Source of the DNA: Pedobacter psychrotolerans
GTDB taxonomy: Bacteria; Bacteroidota; Bacteroidia; Sphingobacteriales; Sphingobacteriaceae
DNA: 64,000 bases
Assembly: GCF_004340665.1 (NCBI RefSeq)
Contig: NZ_SLWO01000001.1
Span: forward strand, 498,450 to 562,449
Direction: 5' to 3'
The notes beneath the pieces were generated by a model. It saw only the letters and a list, made by a program, of their open reading frames with translations, had not been told where the DNA came from and ran no database searches. Made by a program: the position numbers and the translations under genes. Within the stretch, counting starts at the first letter, position 1, and each line of letters starts with the position of its first letter. Below are positions 7,132 to 16,220 of the stretch, piece by piece.

Positions 7132-9102
7132 ATGAGCCATAATCACGATCAAGAAGATAGTTGCTGCAGTACCAAAGCCCATTCTAAACCTCAACATAAA
7201 CATTCGCATGAAGATGGAGATGACCACGATCATGGTGGCGATCCATCTGCATTTAGAACATATTTACCTGCGTTGGTTACATTAGCCATGTTGTTGATTG
7301 GAATTGTTTTCGACCATATTTTGAAAGTTGATGCCTTTACTATTATCCGGCCTTACTGGTATGTTGTTGCTTATCTACCGGTAGGTATTCCTGTATTGAA
7401 GGAGGTTTGGGAAACTTTTAAAGCGGGAGATTTCTTTACTGAATTTTCTTTAATGTCTATCGCAACCATTGGCGCATTTGCCATAGGTGAGTACCCTGAA
7501 GGTGTAACGGTGATGCTTTTTTATACTTTCGGTGAGTTATTTCAGATGGCTGCGGTAAATCGGGCAAAAAGAAATATTTCCGCATTATTAGACGTGCGTG
7601 CTGATGTAGCCCATGTATTACGCAACGGACAGTATGAAAGTGTTAATCCGGAAAAGGTAATCATTGGCGAAACCATACAAATCAAAGTAGGCGAAAAAAT
7701 TCCTTTAGATGGCGAAATGCAATCAGAGAAGAGTAGTTTTAATACCGCCGCATTAACAGGAGAAAGCAGTCCGAGGACTATTAATAAAGGAGAAAGTGTA
7801 CTGGCAGGTATGCTTAACTTAGATCAGGTGATCGAAATTAAGGTGACAAAAATCTTTGCTGACAGTGCACTATCTCGGATTTTAGAAATGGTTCAGAATG
7901 CTACAACCAGAAAGGCAAAAACAGAATTGTTTATTCGCAAGTTTGCAAAAGTATATACACCAATTGTGTTTTTTTTAGCGCTTGCTTTGGTGCTTGTTCC
8001 AATTTTAATTTTAGGAAATGAGTATCATTTTCAAACCTGGTTATATCGTGCGTTGGTATTTCTGGTAATCTCTTGTCCTTGTGCATTGGTTATTTCTATT
8101 CCGCTAGGTTACTTTGGTGGTATAGGTGCGGCTTCTGCTCATGGAATTCTTTTTAAAGGCTCTAACTTTTTAGATTTAATTACAAAATTAAATACGGTAG
8201 TGATGGATAAAACGGGAACGCTAACTAAAGGCGTTTTCAATGTTCAAAAGATAGAAAGCAATATTGGCGAAGATGAATTTATAAGTCTTTTAGCTGCATT
8301 AGAAGCGAAATCTACGCATCCAATTGCCAGGGCGATAGTTCAATACGCAGGAGATCACATCATTTATCAGGCAGAAAACGTAGAGGAAATTTCTGGAATG
8401 GGCCTGAAAGGAGTGGTAAATGGCCAGGAAATCTTAGCAGGGAACACTAAACTCTTGACAAAATTTAATATCGATTTTAATCCAGAAATTAACAACCTGG
8501 TTGAAAGTATCGTGGTTTTAGCTATTGATGGAAAATATGCTGGCTATGTTTTAATTGCCGATGAAATTAAGGAAGATGCAGCTGATGCGATTACTCAACT
8601 TCATCATAATGGCATTAGTCAGGTGGTAATGTTAAGTGGTGACAAGACCAGTATTGTAAAGAAGGTAGCTACGAGTTTAAACATCAGCTCTTACTTTGGA
8701 GATTTATTACCTGAAGATAAGGTTTCCAGATTAGAAGAAATTAAAGAGGATAAAAATAATGTGGTTGCTTTTGTTGGTGATGGTATTAATGATACTCCAG
8801 TTTTAGCCATCAGCGATATCGGGATTGCGATGGGTGCCATGGGGAGTGATGCTGCAATTGAAACCGCTGATGTGGTGATACAAACTGATCAGCCTTCAAA
8901 AATTGTAACTGCCATTAAAATTGGCAAGGCAACCAGAAAGGTAGTGATACAAAATATTACGTTGGCTTTTGCTGTGAAAGCATTGGTTCTAATTTTAGGC
9001 GCTGGTGGAATTGCAACCATGTGGGAAGCTGTTTTTGCTGACGTTGGTGTAGCTTTACTGGCAATTTTGAATGCAGTTAGAATTCAGAAAATGAAGTTTT
9101 AA
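7132..9102 (+). CDS. Heavy-metal translocating P-type ATPase (Zn/Cd/Pb type, P1B)
   Basis: A 656-residue inner-membrane pump that exports soft divalent cations using ATP. The first 37 residues are rich in His, Asp and Cys (SCCSTKAHSKPQHKHSHEDG) and replace the usual ferredoxin-like HMA domain. Later landmarks are the actuator TGES near 208, the transmembrane Cys-Pro-Cys at about 315-317, the phosphorylated Asp in DKTGTLTKG at 359, and the hinge GDGINDTPVLA near 550. The His-rich tail and the CPC motif favour Zn/Cd over Cu, but this is inference. Expression may depend on the palindrome at 6973-6990. The tandem Uma2 genes follow immediately. Confidence 0.93.
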   Translation: MSHNHDQEDSCCSTKAHSKPQHKHSHEDGDDHDHGGDPSAFRTYLPALVTLAMLLIGIVFDHILKVDAFTIIRPYWYVVAYLPVGIPVLKEVWETFKAGDFFTEFSLMSIATIGAFAIGEYPEGVTVMLFYTFGELFQMAAVNRAKRNISALLDVRADVAHVLRNGQYESVNPEKVIIGETIQIKVGEKIPLDGEMQSEKSSFNTAALTGESSPRTINKGESVLAGMLNLDQVIEIKVTKIFADSALSRILEMVQNATTRKAKTELFIRKFAKVYTPIVFFLALALVLVPILILGNEYHFQTWLYRALVFLVISCPCALVISIPLGYFGGIGAASAHGILFKGSNFLDLITKLNTVVMDKTGTLTKGVFNVQKIESNIGEDEFISLLAALEAKSTHPIARAIVQYAGDHIIYQAENVEEISGMGLKGVVNGQEILAGNTKLLTKFNIDFNPEINNLVESIVVLAIDGKYAGYVLIADEIKEDAADAITQLHHNGISQVVMLSGDKTSIVKKVATSLNISSYFGDLLPEDKVSRLEEIKEDKNNVVAFVGDGINDTPVLAISDIGIAMGAMGSDAAIETADVVIQTDQPSKIVTAIKIGKATRKVVIQNITLAFAVKALVLILGAGGIATMWEAVFADVGVALLAILNAVRIQKMKF

Positions 9103-9105
9103 CTT

Positions 9106-9838
9106 TACTATAAATCTTAGTATATTTGGTTATGAATAAGCCAGTTCCTTATCCAGATTTACATGATGAGCCTGTTAGGGAATTTAATGATATTGATGCG
9201 TCATTAACTTATAGCTATGCGAATTATTTAAACTGGCTTTTTCAAGATCGGGTAGAGCTTATTAAGGGTAAAGTTTTTAAGATGAGCCCGGCACCATCCA
9301 GGATGCATCAGGAAATTTCCAGGAACATTTTTAATCCAATAGCGAACTTTCTTAAAAATCAATTGTGTAAAGTTTATTCTGCACCCTTCGATGTCCGTTT
9401 TCCAAAAGAAAGTAAAGAGGATAAAAATGTATTTACGGTACTTCAGCCAGATATTTGTGTGGTTTGCGATAAAAGTAAATTAGATGATCGGGGCTGTATT
9501 GGTGCACCAGATGTAGTTATCGAAATCCTTTCTCCGGGCAATACTAAAATGGAGCTATTACATAAGTATCAGGTTTATCAAGAGTTTGGTGTCAAAGAAT
9601 ATTGGGTAGTGAGTCAAAGCGATCAAAGTATTTTAATTTACACCTTAAATGAGTTTGGTAAATATCAACCTTCAAAATATTAACCTTAAGTGAAAAAGTA
9701 ACTTCTTCTGTTTTAATAGGTTTTGAATTGGCGCTAGACGATGTGTTTCAGGACTTGGATTAGATGACTGAAAATTAATTAAAGTAAGAAAATTGCCTAT
9801 ACTTTGCTTTTGTTTTTTTTATACTATAAATCTTAGTA
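9106..9838 (+). repeat. First copy of a 716-bp tandem duplication (Uma2 unit)
   Basis: The 15 bases at 9106-9120 recur unchanged at 9822-9836. From there the two copies stay similar through leader, promoter and coding sequence to the stop codons at 9763 and 10480. The offset is exactly 716 bp. The second copy was therefore created by duplication of a whole promoter-plus-gene unit. Confidence 0.85.
9132..9763 (+). pseudogene. Uma2 family protein, first copy, frameshifted near the C-terminus
   Basis: A Uma2 (DUF820, PF05685) protein with a PD-(D/E)XK nuclease-like fold. It starts at the ATG at 9132, 3 bases after a TATATTTG box, and the frame stops at 9683. Compared with the copy at 9848, one A has been lost from a run of A in CCTTCAAAA. 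The product therefore ends PSKY instead of continuing for about 27 residues. The missing tail is still readable in the next frame up to the stop at 9763. The nuclease-like core (VLQPDICVV, GAPDVVIEILSPGNT, HKYQVYQEFGVKEYWVV) is complete, so a shortened protein may still be made. The protein's biological role is unknown. Confidence 0.8.
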
Positions 9839-9847
9839 TATTTGGTT

Positions 9848-10480
9848 ATGAATAAGCCAGTTCCTTATCCAGATTTACATGATGAACCTGTAAGGGAATT
9901 TAATGATATTGATGCGTCATTAACTTACAGTTATGCGAATTATTTAAACTGGCTTTTTCAAGATCGGGTAGAGCTTATTAAAGGTAAAATCTTTAAGATG
10001 AGCCCTGCACCATCACGCATACATCAAAAAATTTCGATTAGAATTTCTTATTCATTAGCCCATTTTTTAAAAGGTAAAACTTGTGAGGTTTATAACGCAC
10101 CTTTCGATGTCCGTTTCCCTAAAGAAAGTAAACAGGATAAGGATGTATTCACGGTATTACAGCCCGATATCTGTATCATATGCGATCAAAATAAATTAGA
10201 TGATCGGGGCTGCATTGGCGCACCAGATTTAGTTATCGAAATTCTTTCCCCAGGGAATACTAAAGTGGAGCTGTTACATAAATATCAGATTTATCAAGAG
10301 TTTGGTGTGAAAGAATATTGGGTGGTGAGCCAAAGCGATCAAAGTATTTTAATTTATACCTTAAATGAGTTTGGTAAATTTCAACCTTCAAAAATATTTA
10401 CCTTAAGTGAAAAAGTAACTTCATCAGTTTTACCAGGTTTTGAATTGGCACTAGATGATGTTTTTCAGGATCTGGATTAA
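9848..10480 (+). CDS. Uma2 family protein (DUF820, PD-(D/E)XK nuclease-like), intact copy
   Basis: A 210-residue protein from the ATG at 9848. Key segments are RVELIKGKIFKMSPAPS, DVRFPKES, VLQPDICIICD, GAPDLVIEILSPGNT and YQEFGVKEYWVVSQ. They fit the restriction-endonuclease-like fold with Asp, Glu and Lys in the expected order. Uma2 families expand in Bacteroidota and cyanobacteria, and their natural role is unresolved. The C-terminus TLSEKVTSSVLPGFELALDD is what the upstream copy has lost. The TATATTTG box ending 3 bases before the ATG suggests a leaderless or nearly leaderless mRNA. It converges on the small DUF6434-like gene. Confidence 0.88.
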   Translation: MNKPVPYPDLHDEPVREFNDIDASLTYSYANYLNWLFQDRVELIKGKIFKMSPAPSRIHQKISIRISYSLAHFLKGKTCEVYNAPFDVRFPKESKQDKDVFTVLQPDICIICDQNKLDDRGCIGAPDLVIEILSPGNTKVELLHKYQIYQEFGVKEYWVVSQSDQSILIYTLNEFGKFQPSKIFTLSEKVTSSVLPGFELALDDVFQDLD

Positions 10481-10498
10481 AGCTTATGGGATTGACAA

Positions 10499-10708
10499 TT
10501 AAGTATATTGTTCCTTAAACTCTTCTACTGCCTCTTTTAAAGTCTTTCCATCATTCTCTTTAAACCTAGCCATAAAGGTTCGATTGTTTTTCCAACTTTC
10601 CCCGAAATGTGATTGGAAATAACGCCGTACATTTTGTGTGTTTTTAAAATCTTTGGTGATTATTGTTTGATCACTCAGAGGTTCAGAATGCCAATTAAAT
10701 TTACTCAT
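10499..10708 (-). CDS. Small DUF6434-like protein
   Basis: About 69 residues starting at MSKFNWHSEPLSD. An alternative start two codons upstream (10714) exists. The pattern FNWHSEPL...ITKDFKNTQNVRRYF...FMARFKENDGKTLKEAVEEFK resembles the small DUF6434 domain, which is also found fused to SAP domains. The charged, helical composition suggests a small cytoplasmic protein that could bind nucleic acid, but this is a guess. Single gene, convergent with the Uma2 copy. Confidence 0.6.
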   Translation of the reverse strand: MSKFNWHSEPLSDQTIITKDFKNTQNVRRYFQSHFGESWKNNRTFMARFKENDGKTLKEAVEEFKEQYT

Positions 10709-10880
10709 CAACAAATTTGGAAAAAATTATTTTGATTTGGTTAGGTTTTGGCTTTAGCAAGACAATTTCATCCATCTGAATGAAGCCTATAAATATTTCT
10801 TTTAATAAGAGAAATACTTTTTAAGAGGGGATATTGCTATACACTAAATTTTCAAAATTTATCTTTCTGCTTTAGTCTTT

Positions 10881-10908
10881 TAGCTTTGCGCTTAATTAGC
10901 TATTTTTG
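10881..10908 (+). promoter_or_regulatory. Two -7 boxes upstream of valS
   Basis: TAGCTTTG (10881-10888) and TATTTTTG (10901-10908) both match TAnnTTTG exactly. They lie 41 and 21 bases upstream of the valS ATG. Either could be used. Confidence 0.5.
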
Positions 10909-10928
10909 GGCTTTTATATTAATTTTTC

Positions 10929-13619
10929 ATGAGCATTTCCACTAAGTACAATCCTGCAGAAACAGAAGATAAATGGTATAGCTACTGGCTATCAAAGAAG
11001 TTTTTCCATTCAGAGCCTGATGAGCGCGAGCCTTATACCATCGTCATCCCGCCGCCAAATGTAACTGGAGTATTGCACATGGGGCATATGTTGAACAATA
11101 CGATTCAAGATGTTTTGATTCGTAAAGCACGTATGCAGGGTAAAAATGCCTGTTGGGTTCCGGGTACTGATCATGCATCTATTGCTACTGAAGCTAAAGT
11201 TGTGGCCATGTTAAAGGAGCAGGGCATTGATAAAAAAGACCTTTCCCGCGAGGAGTTTTTGAAATACGCATGGGAATGGAAAGAAAAATACGGCGGAATT
11301 ATTCTAGAGCAATTGAAGAAATTGGGCGCAAGCTGCGATTGGGATCGTACACGTTTTACGATGGAAGAGGACCTCTCTGCAGCTGTTATCGATTCATTTA
11401 TTCATCTATATAAGAAAGGTTGGATTTATCGTGGCATCCGTATGGTAAACTGGGATCCTGCTGGTAAAACGGCTGTATCTGATGAAGAAGTAATCCGTAA
11501 GGAAGTAAATCAAAAATTATATTACATACGCTATACCATTGTTGGCGATAAGGCTGCGGACTCCGGACTTCAGACTCCGGACTATCTTGTTGTTGCAACT
11601 ACTCGTCCAGAAACGATTATGGCTGATGCAGCGATCTGTATTAATCCAAATGATGAGCGTTTTACCCATTTAAAAGGAAAAAAAGTTTTTGTTCCGCTGG
11701 TTAATCATGAAATTCCAGTAATTGAGGATGAATATGTTGATATAGAATTTGGTACCGGTTGTTTAAAAGTTACGCCAGCGCATGATTTAAATGATTATGA
11801 ATTGGGCGTAAAACACAATTTACCTGTTACTGATATCTTAAATGATGATGGAACTTTAAACGAACTGGCCGTAATCTTAGTGGGTGAAGACAGGTTCGTG
11901 GCCCGTAAAAAGATCGCTAAATTGTTGGATGAGGCGGGTCATTTAGAAAAAGTAGAAGATTATAAATCTCAGGTAGGTTTCTCTGAACGGACAGATGCTG
12001 CTATCGAACCTAAACTTTCGATGCAGTGGTTTGTAAAGATGAAAGAGATGGCACAGCCAGCTTTGGATGATGTTTTGAACGGTGAGGTTAACCTCATTCC
12101 GAATAAATTTGAAAACACCTATCGCCATTGGATGGAAAACGTTCGCGATTGGAACATTTCCCGTCAGCTTTGGTGGGGGCAACAAATTCCAGCTTGGTAT
12201 GATGATAAAGGAAACTGGGTAGTTGCCAAAACAAAGGACGAAGCATTAGAAGAATTCTGGAATAAAAAGCATTTGGATGATCATGGTGCAGAAGCCGATA
12301 AAGCTGGCTTTAAACATCAGCTTGAGCCTTTTATCAAACAGGATGAAGATGTAATGGATACCTGGTTCTCTTCCTGGTTGTGGCCGATTTCCGTATTCGA
12401 CGGATTTAAAAATCCTGATAATAAAGATATTAACTACTATTATCCAACCAATGATTTGGTAACGGCACCAGAGATTTTATTCTTTTGGGTGGCTCGTATG
12501 ATCATGGCCGGACATGAGTTTATGGGTAAAAAACCATTTACAAATGTGTATTTAACAGGTATTGTTCGAGATAAATTAGGTCGTAAAATGTCTAAATCAT
12601 TAGGTAACTCACCTGATCCGATTGGACTGATTGAAAAATATGGTGCTGATGCTGTTCGTGTGGGTATGTTAATGTCATCGCCTGCAGGTAACGACTTGAT
12701 GTTTGATGAAAGCTACTGTGAACAAGGGCGTAATTTTGCCTCAAAAATTTGGAATGCCTTCCGTCTGGTTAAAGGTTGGGAAGTTGATGAAAACTTAGAA
12801 AACCCAAATACACAAGCGATTTCATGGTTTGAAAATCGTTTCAATGAAGCTTTGGTTGAGATTGAGGCTAATTTTAAACAATATCGTTTATCGGAAGCTT
12901 TAATGATTACCTACAAACTGGTTTGGGATGATTTCTGCGCCTGGTATTTAGAAATGGTTAAGCCGGCTTATCAGCAACCAATTGATGCAGAAAGTTATAG
13001 GGCTACCGTTGCTTTTTTTGAACAGATTATTAAGTTATTGCATCCGAATATGCCTTTTTTAACGGAAGAATTATGGCATGATGATTTGTTTGCTGAACGT
13101 GGAGAAATGGATTGTTGTATCGTTGCCGAGTTTCCAAAAGCTGGCGCGATAGATGAAAAATTATTGAAAGATGCTGAAGTGATAAAAACGGTGGTTGCAG
13201 AAATCAGAAATGTACGGAATCAAAAACAAATATCTCCAAAGGAAGCATTGCCACTTAGTTTAAAAGTGAATTCTGATATCGATTACGAAAAATGGCTGAA
13301 CATTGTTTTCAAATTGGCTAATGTTTCTGAAGCTGAAATTGTTAATGATAAAATTGCCGGTGCAACTGCATTTATGGCTGGAAAGGATGAGTTTTTTATT
13401 CCGCTTTCTGAAAATATTGATGTAGAAGCAGAACGCACCCGTTTAAGTGCCGATCTGGTTTATTTGCAAGGCTTCTTGAAATCTGTTGATGCGAAGTTGA
13501 GTAACGAACGTTTTGTGCAAAATGCAAAACCAGAAATTATCAGTAACGAGCGCAATAAAAAAGCAGATGCTGAGGCAAAAATCAAGATCATTGAAGAAAG
13601 CCTGGTGATGCTAGGATAA
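10929..13619 (+). CDS. valS: Valine--tRNA ligase
   Basis: Class I aminoacyl-tRNA synthetase of 896 residues that charges tRNA-Val. It has the HIGH-type motif in PPNVTGVLHMGHML (near residue 46), the CWVPGTDHASIAT active-site segment, and the editing (CP1) domain with TTRPETIMAD. The KMSKS loop GRKMSKSLGNSPDP is near residue 553. A C-terminal coiled coil (EAERTRLSADLVYLQGFLKSV) is typical of ValRS. A small GC-rich direct repeat (ACTCCGGAC) is inserted around residue 215, adding about ten residues before the editing-domain motif. Monocistronic with a strong terminator. Confidence 0.98.
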   Translation: MSISTKYNPAETEDKWYSYWLSKKFFHSEPDEREPYTIVIPPPNVTGVLHMGHMLNNTIQDVLIRKARMQGKNACWVPGTDHASIATEAKVVAMLKEQGIDKKDLSREEFLKYAWEWKEKYGGIILEQLKKLGASCDWDRTRFTMEEDLSAAVIDSFIHLYKKGWIYRGIRMVNWDPAGKTAVSDEEVIRKEVNQKLYYIRYTIVGDKAADSGLQTPDYLVVATTRPETIMADAAICINPNDERFTHLKGKKVFVPLVNHEIPVIEDEYVDIEFGTGCLKVTPAHDLNDYELGVKHNLPVTDILNDDGTLNELAVILVGEDRFVARKKIAKLLDEAGHLEKVEDYKSQVGFSERTDAAIEPKLSMQWFVKMKEMAQPALDDVLNGEVNLIPNKFENTYRHWMENVRDWNISRQLWWGQQIPAWYDDKGNWVVAKTKDEALEEFWNKKHLDDHGAEADKAGFKHQLEPFIKQDEDVMDTWFSSWLWPISVFDGFKNPDNKDINYYYPTNDLVTAPEILFFWVARMIMAGHEFMGKKPFTNVYLTGIVRDKLGRKMSKSLGNSPDPIGLIEKYGADAVRVGMLMSSPAGNDLMFDESYCEQGRNFASKIWNAFRLVKGWEVDENLENPNTQAISWFENRFNEALVEIEANFKQYRLSEALMITYKLVWDDFCAWYLEMVKPAYQQPIDAESYRATVAFFEQIIKLLHPNMPFLTEELWHDDLFAERGEMDCCIVAEFPKAGAIDEKLLKDAEVIKTVVAEIRNVRNQKQISPKEALPLSLKVNSDIDYEKWLNIVFKLANVSEAEIVNDKIAGATAFMAGKDEFFIPLSENIDVEAERTRLSADLVYLQGFLKSVDAKLSNERFVQNAKPEIISNERNKKADAEAKIKIIEESLVMLG
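11559..11583 (+). repeat. Short direct repeat inside valS
   Basis: GGACTCCGGAC and AGACTCCGGAC occur 14 bases apart in frame and encode the stretch DSGLQTPD. The patch is GC-richer than the surrounding gene, and it sits just before a conserved editing-domain motif. Confidence 0.6.
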
Positions 13620-13667
13620 ATTATTAAATAAACCTATGAAGTTTTAAAAACCTGATAGGTTTGAATG

Positions 13668-13700
13668 GCCCTTTAGAATTCATTTTCTAAAGGGCTTTTT
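13668..13700 (+). terminator. Intrinsic terminator after valS
   Basis: An 11-bp perfect stem (GCCCTTTAGAA / TTCTAAAGGGC) with a 6-nt loop is followed directly by five T residues, 48 bases after the valS stop. Confidence 0.92.
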
Positions 13701-13914
13701 AATTATTAAAATGCTGGACTAAATTCTGCTACTCGATTAATTTAGAACGGCTACTTTTTTCAGTTTCTAAAATGTTACCAACCAGTTTACAATCTCTCCG
13801 GTAAAAACCTTATTTTAGAGTAATTAAAAGGCTTTAGCTTTTTCTAACCAAATCAGATGTCAGGAGCTGCAATTATATGTTGTTTTGCGAAAAGACTAAC
13901 CAATATAACGAAGA

Positions 13915-14778
13915 ATGAGCTTAAAAAATTTAACCATCCTATTTTTTCTTACGCCTTTATTATTTAGTTTTCAATCGGCTAATCAAACATTCATTCCACT
14001 TGGTATTGTAGCACCAATAGAAAAAGATAGTTTAATATCTGCGTCTGGATTTAAATTATTTGGAGAATCTGTTGGGCGAATGATCTCTCCATCATTATCT
14101 GAAGAGAAAATTAAACAAAACCTAAAGCTGATTGAAAATGCTAAATCTCAGCTCTACATGTGTAATGTTATGTTTCCTGGTCAGATGAAAATAGCTGGTC
14201 CAGATGTTCAAGAGCAGGTTGTGTTAAACTATGCTGATCGTTTGTTTTCCAGGGCGAAGCTGGCTAAAATTAAGGTAATCGTTTTAGGAAGTGGGGCAGC
14301 CCGCAGGTTGCCCGATCATTACGATATTAATAAGGCAACCGCAGACTTTGTTTCTTTAAGTAAAAAAATTGCAGCAATCGCTAAAAAATACAATGTTAAA
14401 ATAGCGCTTGAAAACCTGCAAAGCAAAGAAACCAATTTTCTAACCAGTGTAAAATCTGCAGCAGATGTTGTAAGACGTGTAAATCATCCAAATTTCAAAC
14501 TCAATGCTGATATTTTCCATATGCGGCGGGAGGGAGAATTGCCTCAAAGTATTATTGATGCCAAAGATTTACTGATCCATTGTGAAATTGCAGAAGATAA
14601 AGAAAGAACCCTGCCTGGTATTATGGGTGATGATTTTAGACCTTATTTGCAGGCTTTAAGAACGGCAAAATATAAAGGGCCCATATTTGTTGAGGCCGGA
14701 AGTAACTATTCGCCAGCACAAATGGCATTTTGCCATCAGTATTTAACCAAACAAATTGAAGAAGTTTATACTAAATAA
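13915..14778 (+). CDS. Exported sugar isomerase/epimerase-like TIM barrel protein
   Basis: 287 residues with an N-terminal hydrophobic signal (LTILFFLTPLLFSFQSA), so secreted to the periplasm. The remainder is an AP-endonuclease-2/xylose-isomerase-like TIM barrel. Visible parts are NVKIALENLQS (strand with catalytic Glu), FKLNADIFHMRREG (Asp/His metal ligands) and GPIFVEAGSNYSPA (final Glu). It heads a four-gene same-strand cluster with two Gfo/Idh/MocA oxidoreductases and a double DUF1080 protein. Related Bacteroidota clusters oxidise glycosides at C3 and then cleave them. In that scheme this protein would act on the keto-sugar, which is inference from context. Confidence 0.8.
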   Translation: MSLKNLTILFFLTPLLFSFQSANQTFIPLGIVAPIEKDSLISASGFKLFGESVGRMISPSLSEEKIKQNLKLIENAKSQLYMCNVMFPGQMKIAGPDVQEQVVLNYADRLFSRAKLAKIKVIVLGSGAARRLPDHYDINKATADFVSLSKKIAAIAKKYNVKIALENLQSKETNFLTSVKSAADVVRRVNHPNFKLNADIFHMRREGELPQSIIDAKDLLIHCEIAEDKERTLPGIMGDDFRPYLQALRTAKYKGPIFVEAGSNYSPAQMAFCHQYLTKQIEEVYTK

Positions 14779-14810
14779 GAACATACATCAGCTATTCATT
14801 ATAACGTTAT

Positions 14811-16166
14811 ATGGAAAATTCCAGAAGAAAATTTATCAAGCAATCTGCCATATTTGCTGCGGCAACCTATGCGGGTACTATGGGCATGAGTGCTAAAAGT
14901 TACGGACGAATTATCGGTGCCAATGACCGGGTTCGTGTAGGTGTGGTAGGTTTTTCAGATCGCTTTAAAGACACCTTGCTGCCTTGTTTCCTAAACAATA
15001 ACAAAGAATTAAACTTCGATATTGTCGGGCTTTCTGATTTATGGAATTATAGAAGAGATTTAGGGGTAGCACATTTAAACGCAAAGTTTGGGCATGAGAT
15101 TAAAGCCTGCCGAAATAATGATGAGCTATATGCCATGAAAGATCTGGATGCGGTAATTATAAGTACTGCCGATTTTCAGCATGCCCTACATACCATTGAA
15201 GCTGTAAAGGCCAATTGTGATGCATACGTTGAAAAGCCTTTTGCTGAAACTATGGATGATGCAAAAGCAGCACTTAAGGCTGTAAAAGCAACTGATCGTA
15301 TTGTTCAAATAGGTTCTCAACGCAGGAGTGGAGAAAATTATGCCAATGCGGCAAAGTATATTCAGGATGGGAAGTTTGGCCCTATCACGGCAGTGGATCT
15401 CGTTTGGAATGTAAACCAACCCGGAAGATGGCGCAGACCAGATTTAGTGGCAAAGCTTAAGGCAGAAGATACCGATTGGAAAAGATTTTTATTGAATCGT
15501 CCTTCTGAGGCTTTTGATCCAAGGAAATATTTAGAATACAGGTTATTTTGGCCATATTCGTCAGGAATGCCGGGTCAATGGATGTCACATCAGATTGATA
15601 CAGTTCACTGGTTTACCAATCTAAAACATCCGCGAAGTGTAGTGGCAAATGGTGGCATTTACACCTGGAAGGATGGCCGCAGAAACTGGGACGCTATGGT
15701 GGCAGTTTTTGATTATGGTCAGCCCAATTCCGAAGATGGTTTTCAGGTTACTTTTACATCAAGAATGCAAAATAGCGTTGGCGATGTGGGTGAAGTTTAC
15801 TATTCAAATGGAGGGGAGTTAAATCTGATGACCAATAAAGTTTCCCCTAAAGGTGGATTAAGACAGCAGGAAGCCGCAGCAATGGGAATGAAGGCTAATT
15901 TGTTAACTGAATTTGATTTGTCTAAAACGGAAATTAAAGCGGCAACGGGAGCCAATATGGGTGGAGATGGTTTAACATCCGGACATATGCGAAACTGGAT
16001 GGAATGTGTTCGGAGTCGCAAAACACCAAATGCACCTGTGGAGGCCGGCTATTCTCATTCTATCGCCAACATCATGACGAATGCTGCAGTCCGAACAGGA
16101 GCAAAATCTGTTTTTGATGAAGGCAGACAAGAGGTAATCGCCAACGGAAAAGTATTTAAATATTAA
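14811..16166 (+). CDS. Tat-exported Gfo/Idh/MocA family oxidoreductase
   Basis: 451 residues beginning with the twin-arginine signal NSRRKFIKQSAIFAAATYAG, so probably folded with its NAD cofactor before export. The Rossmann motif VRVGVVGFSDRF follows. The conserved YVEKPFAETMDDA supplies the EKP Lys. The substrate domain includes QRRSGENYANAAKYI and the metal/His segment GMPGQWMSHQIDTVHWF. It lies 32 bases after the TIM barrel gene. Family members in this setting oxidise or reduce glycosides, and the retained NAD would be recycled in place. The exact sugar is not predictable. Confidence 0.87.
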   Translation: MENSRRKFIKQSAIFAAATYAGTMGMSAKSYGRIIGANDRVRVGVVGFSDRFKDTLLPCFLNNNKELNFDIVGLSDLWNYRRDLGVAHLNAKFGHEIKACRNNDELYAMKDLDAVIISTADFQHALHTIEAVKANCDAYVEKPFAETMDDAKAALKAVKATDRIVQIGSQRRSGENYANAAKYIQDGKFGPITAVDLVWNVNQPGRWRRPDLVAKLKAEDTDWKRFLLNRPSEAFDPRKYLEYRLFWPYSSGMPGQWMSHQIDTVHWFTNLKHPRSVVANGGIYTWKDGRRNWDAMVAVFDYGQPNSEDGFQVTFTSRMQNSVGDVGEVYYSNGGELNLMTNKVSPKGGLRQQEAAAMGMKANLLTEFDLSKTEIKAATGANMGGDGLTSGHMRNWMECVRSRKTPNAPVEAGYSHSIANIMTNAAVRTGAKSVFDEGRQEVIANGKVFKY

Positions 16167-16220
16167 TTTCAAGCATTTTGTTATTGCTTCATTCCTTGCA
16201 ATGACAACAAAATAAGAACC

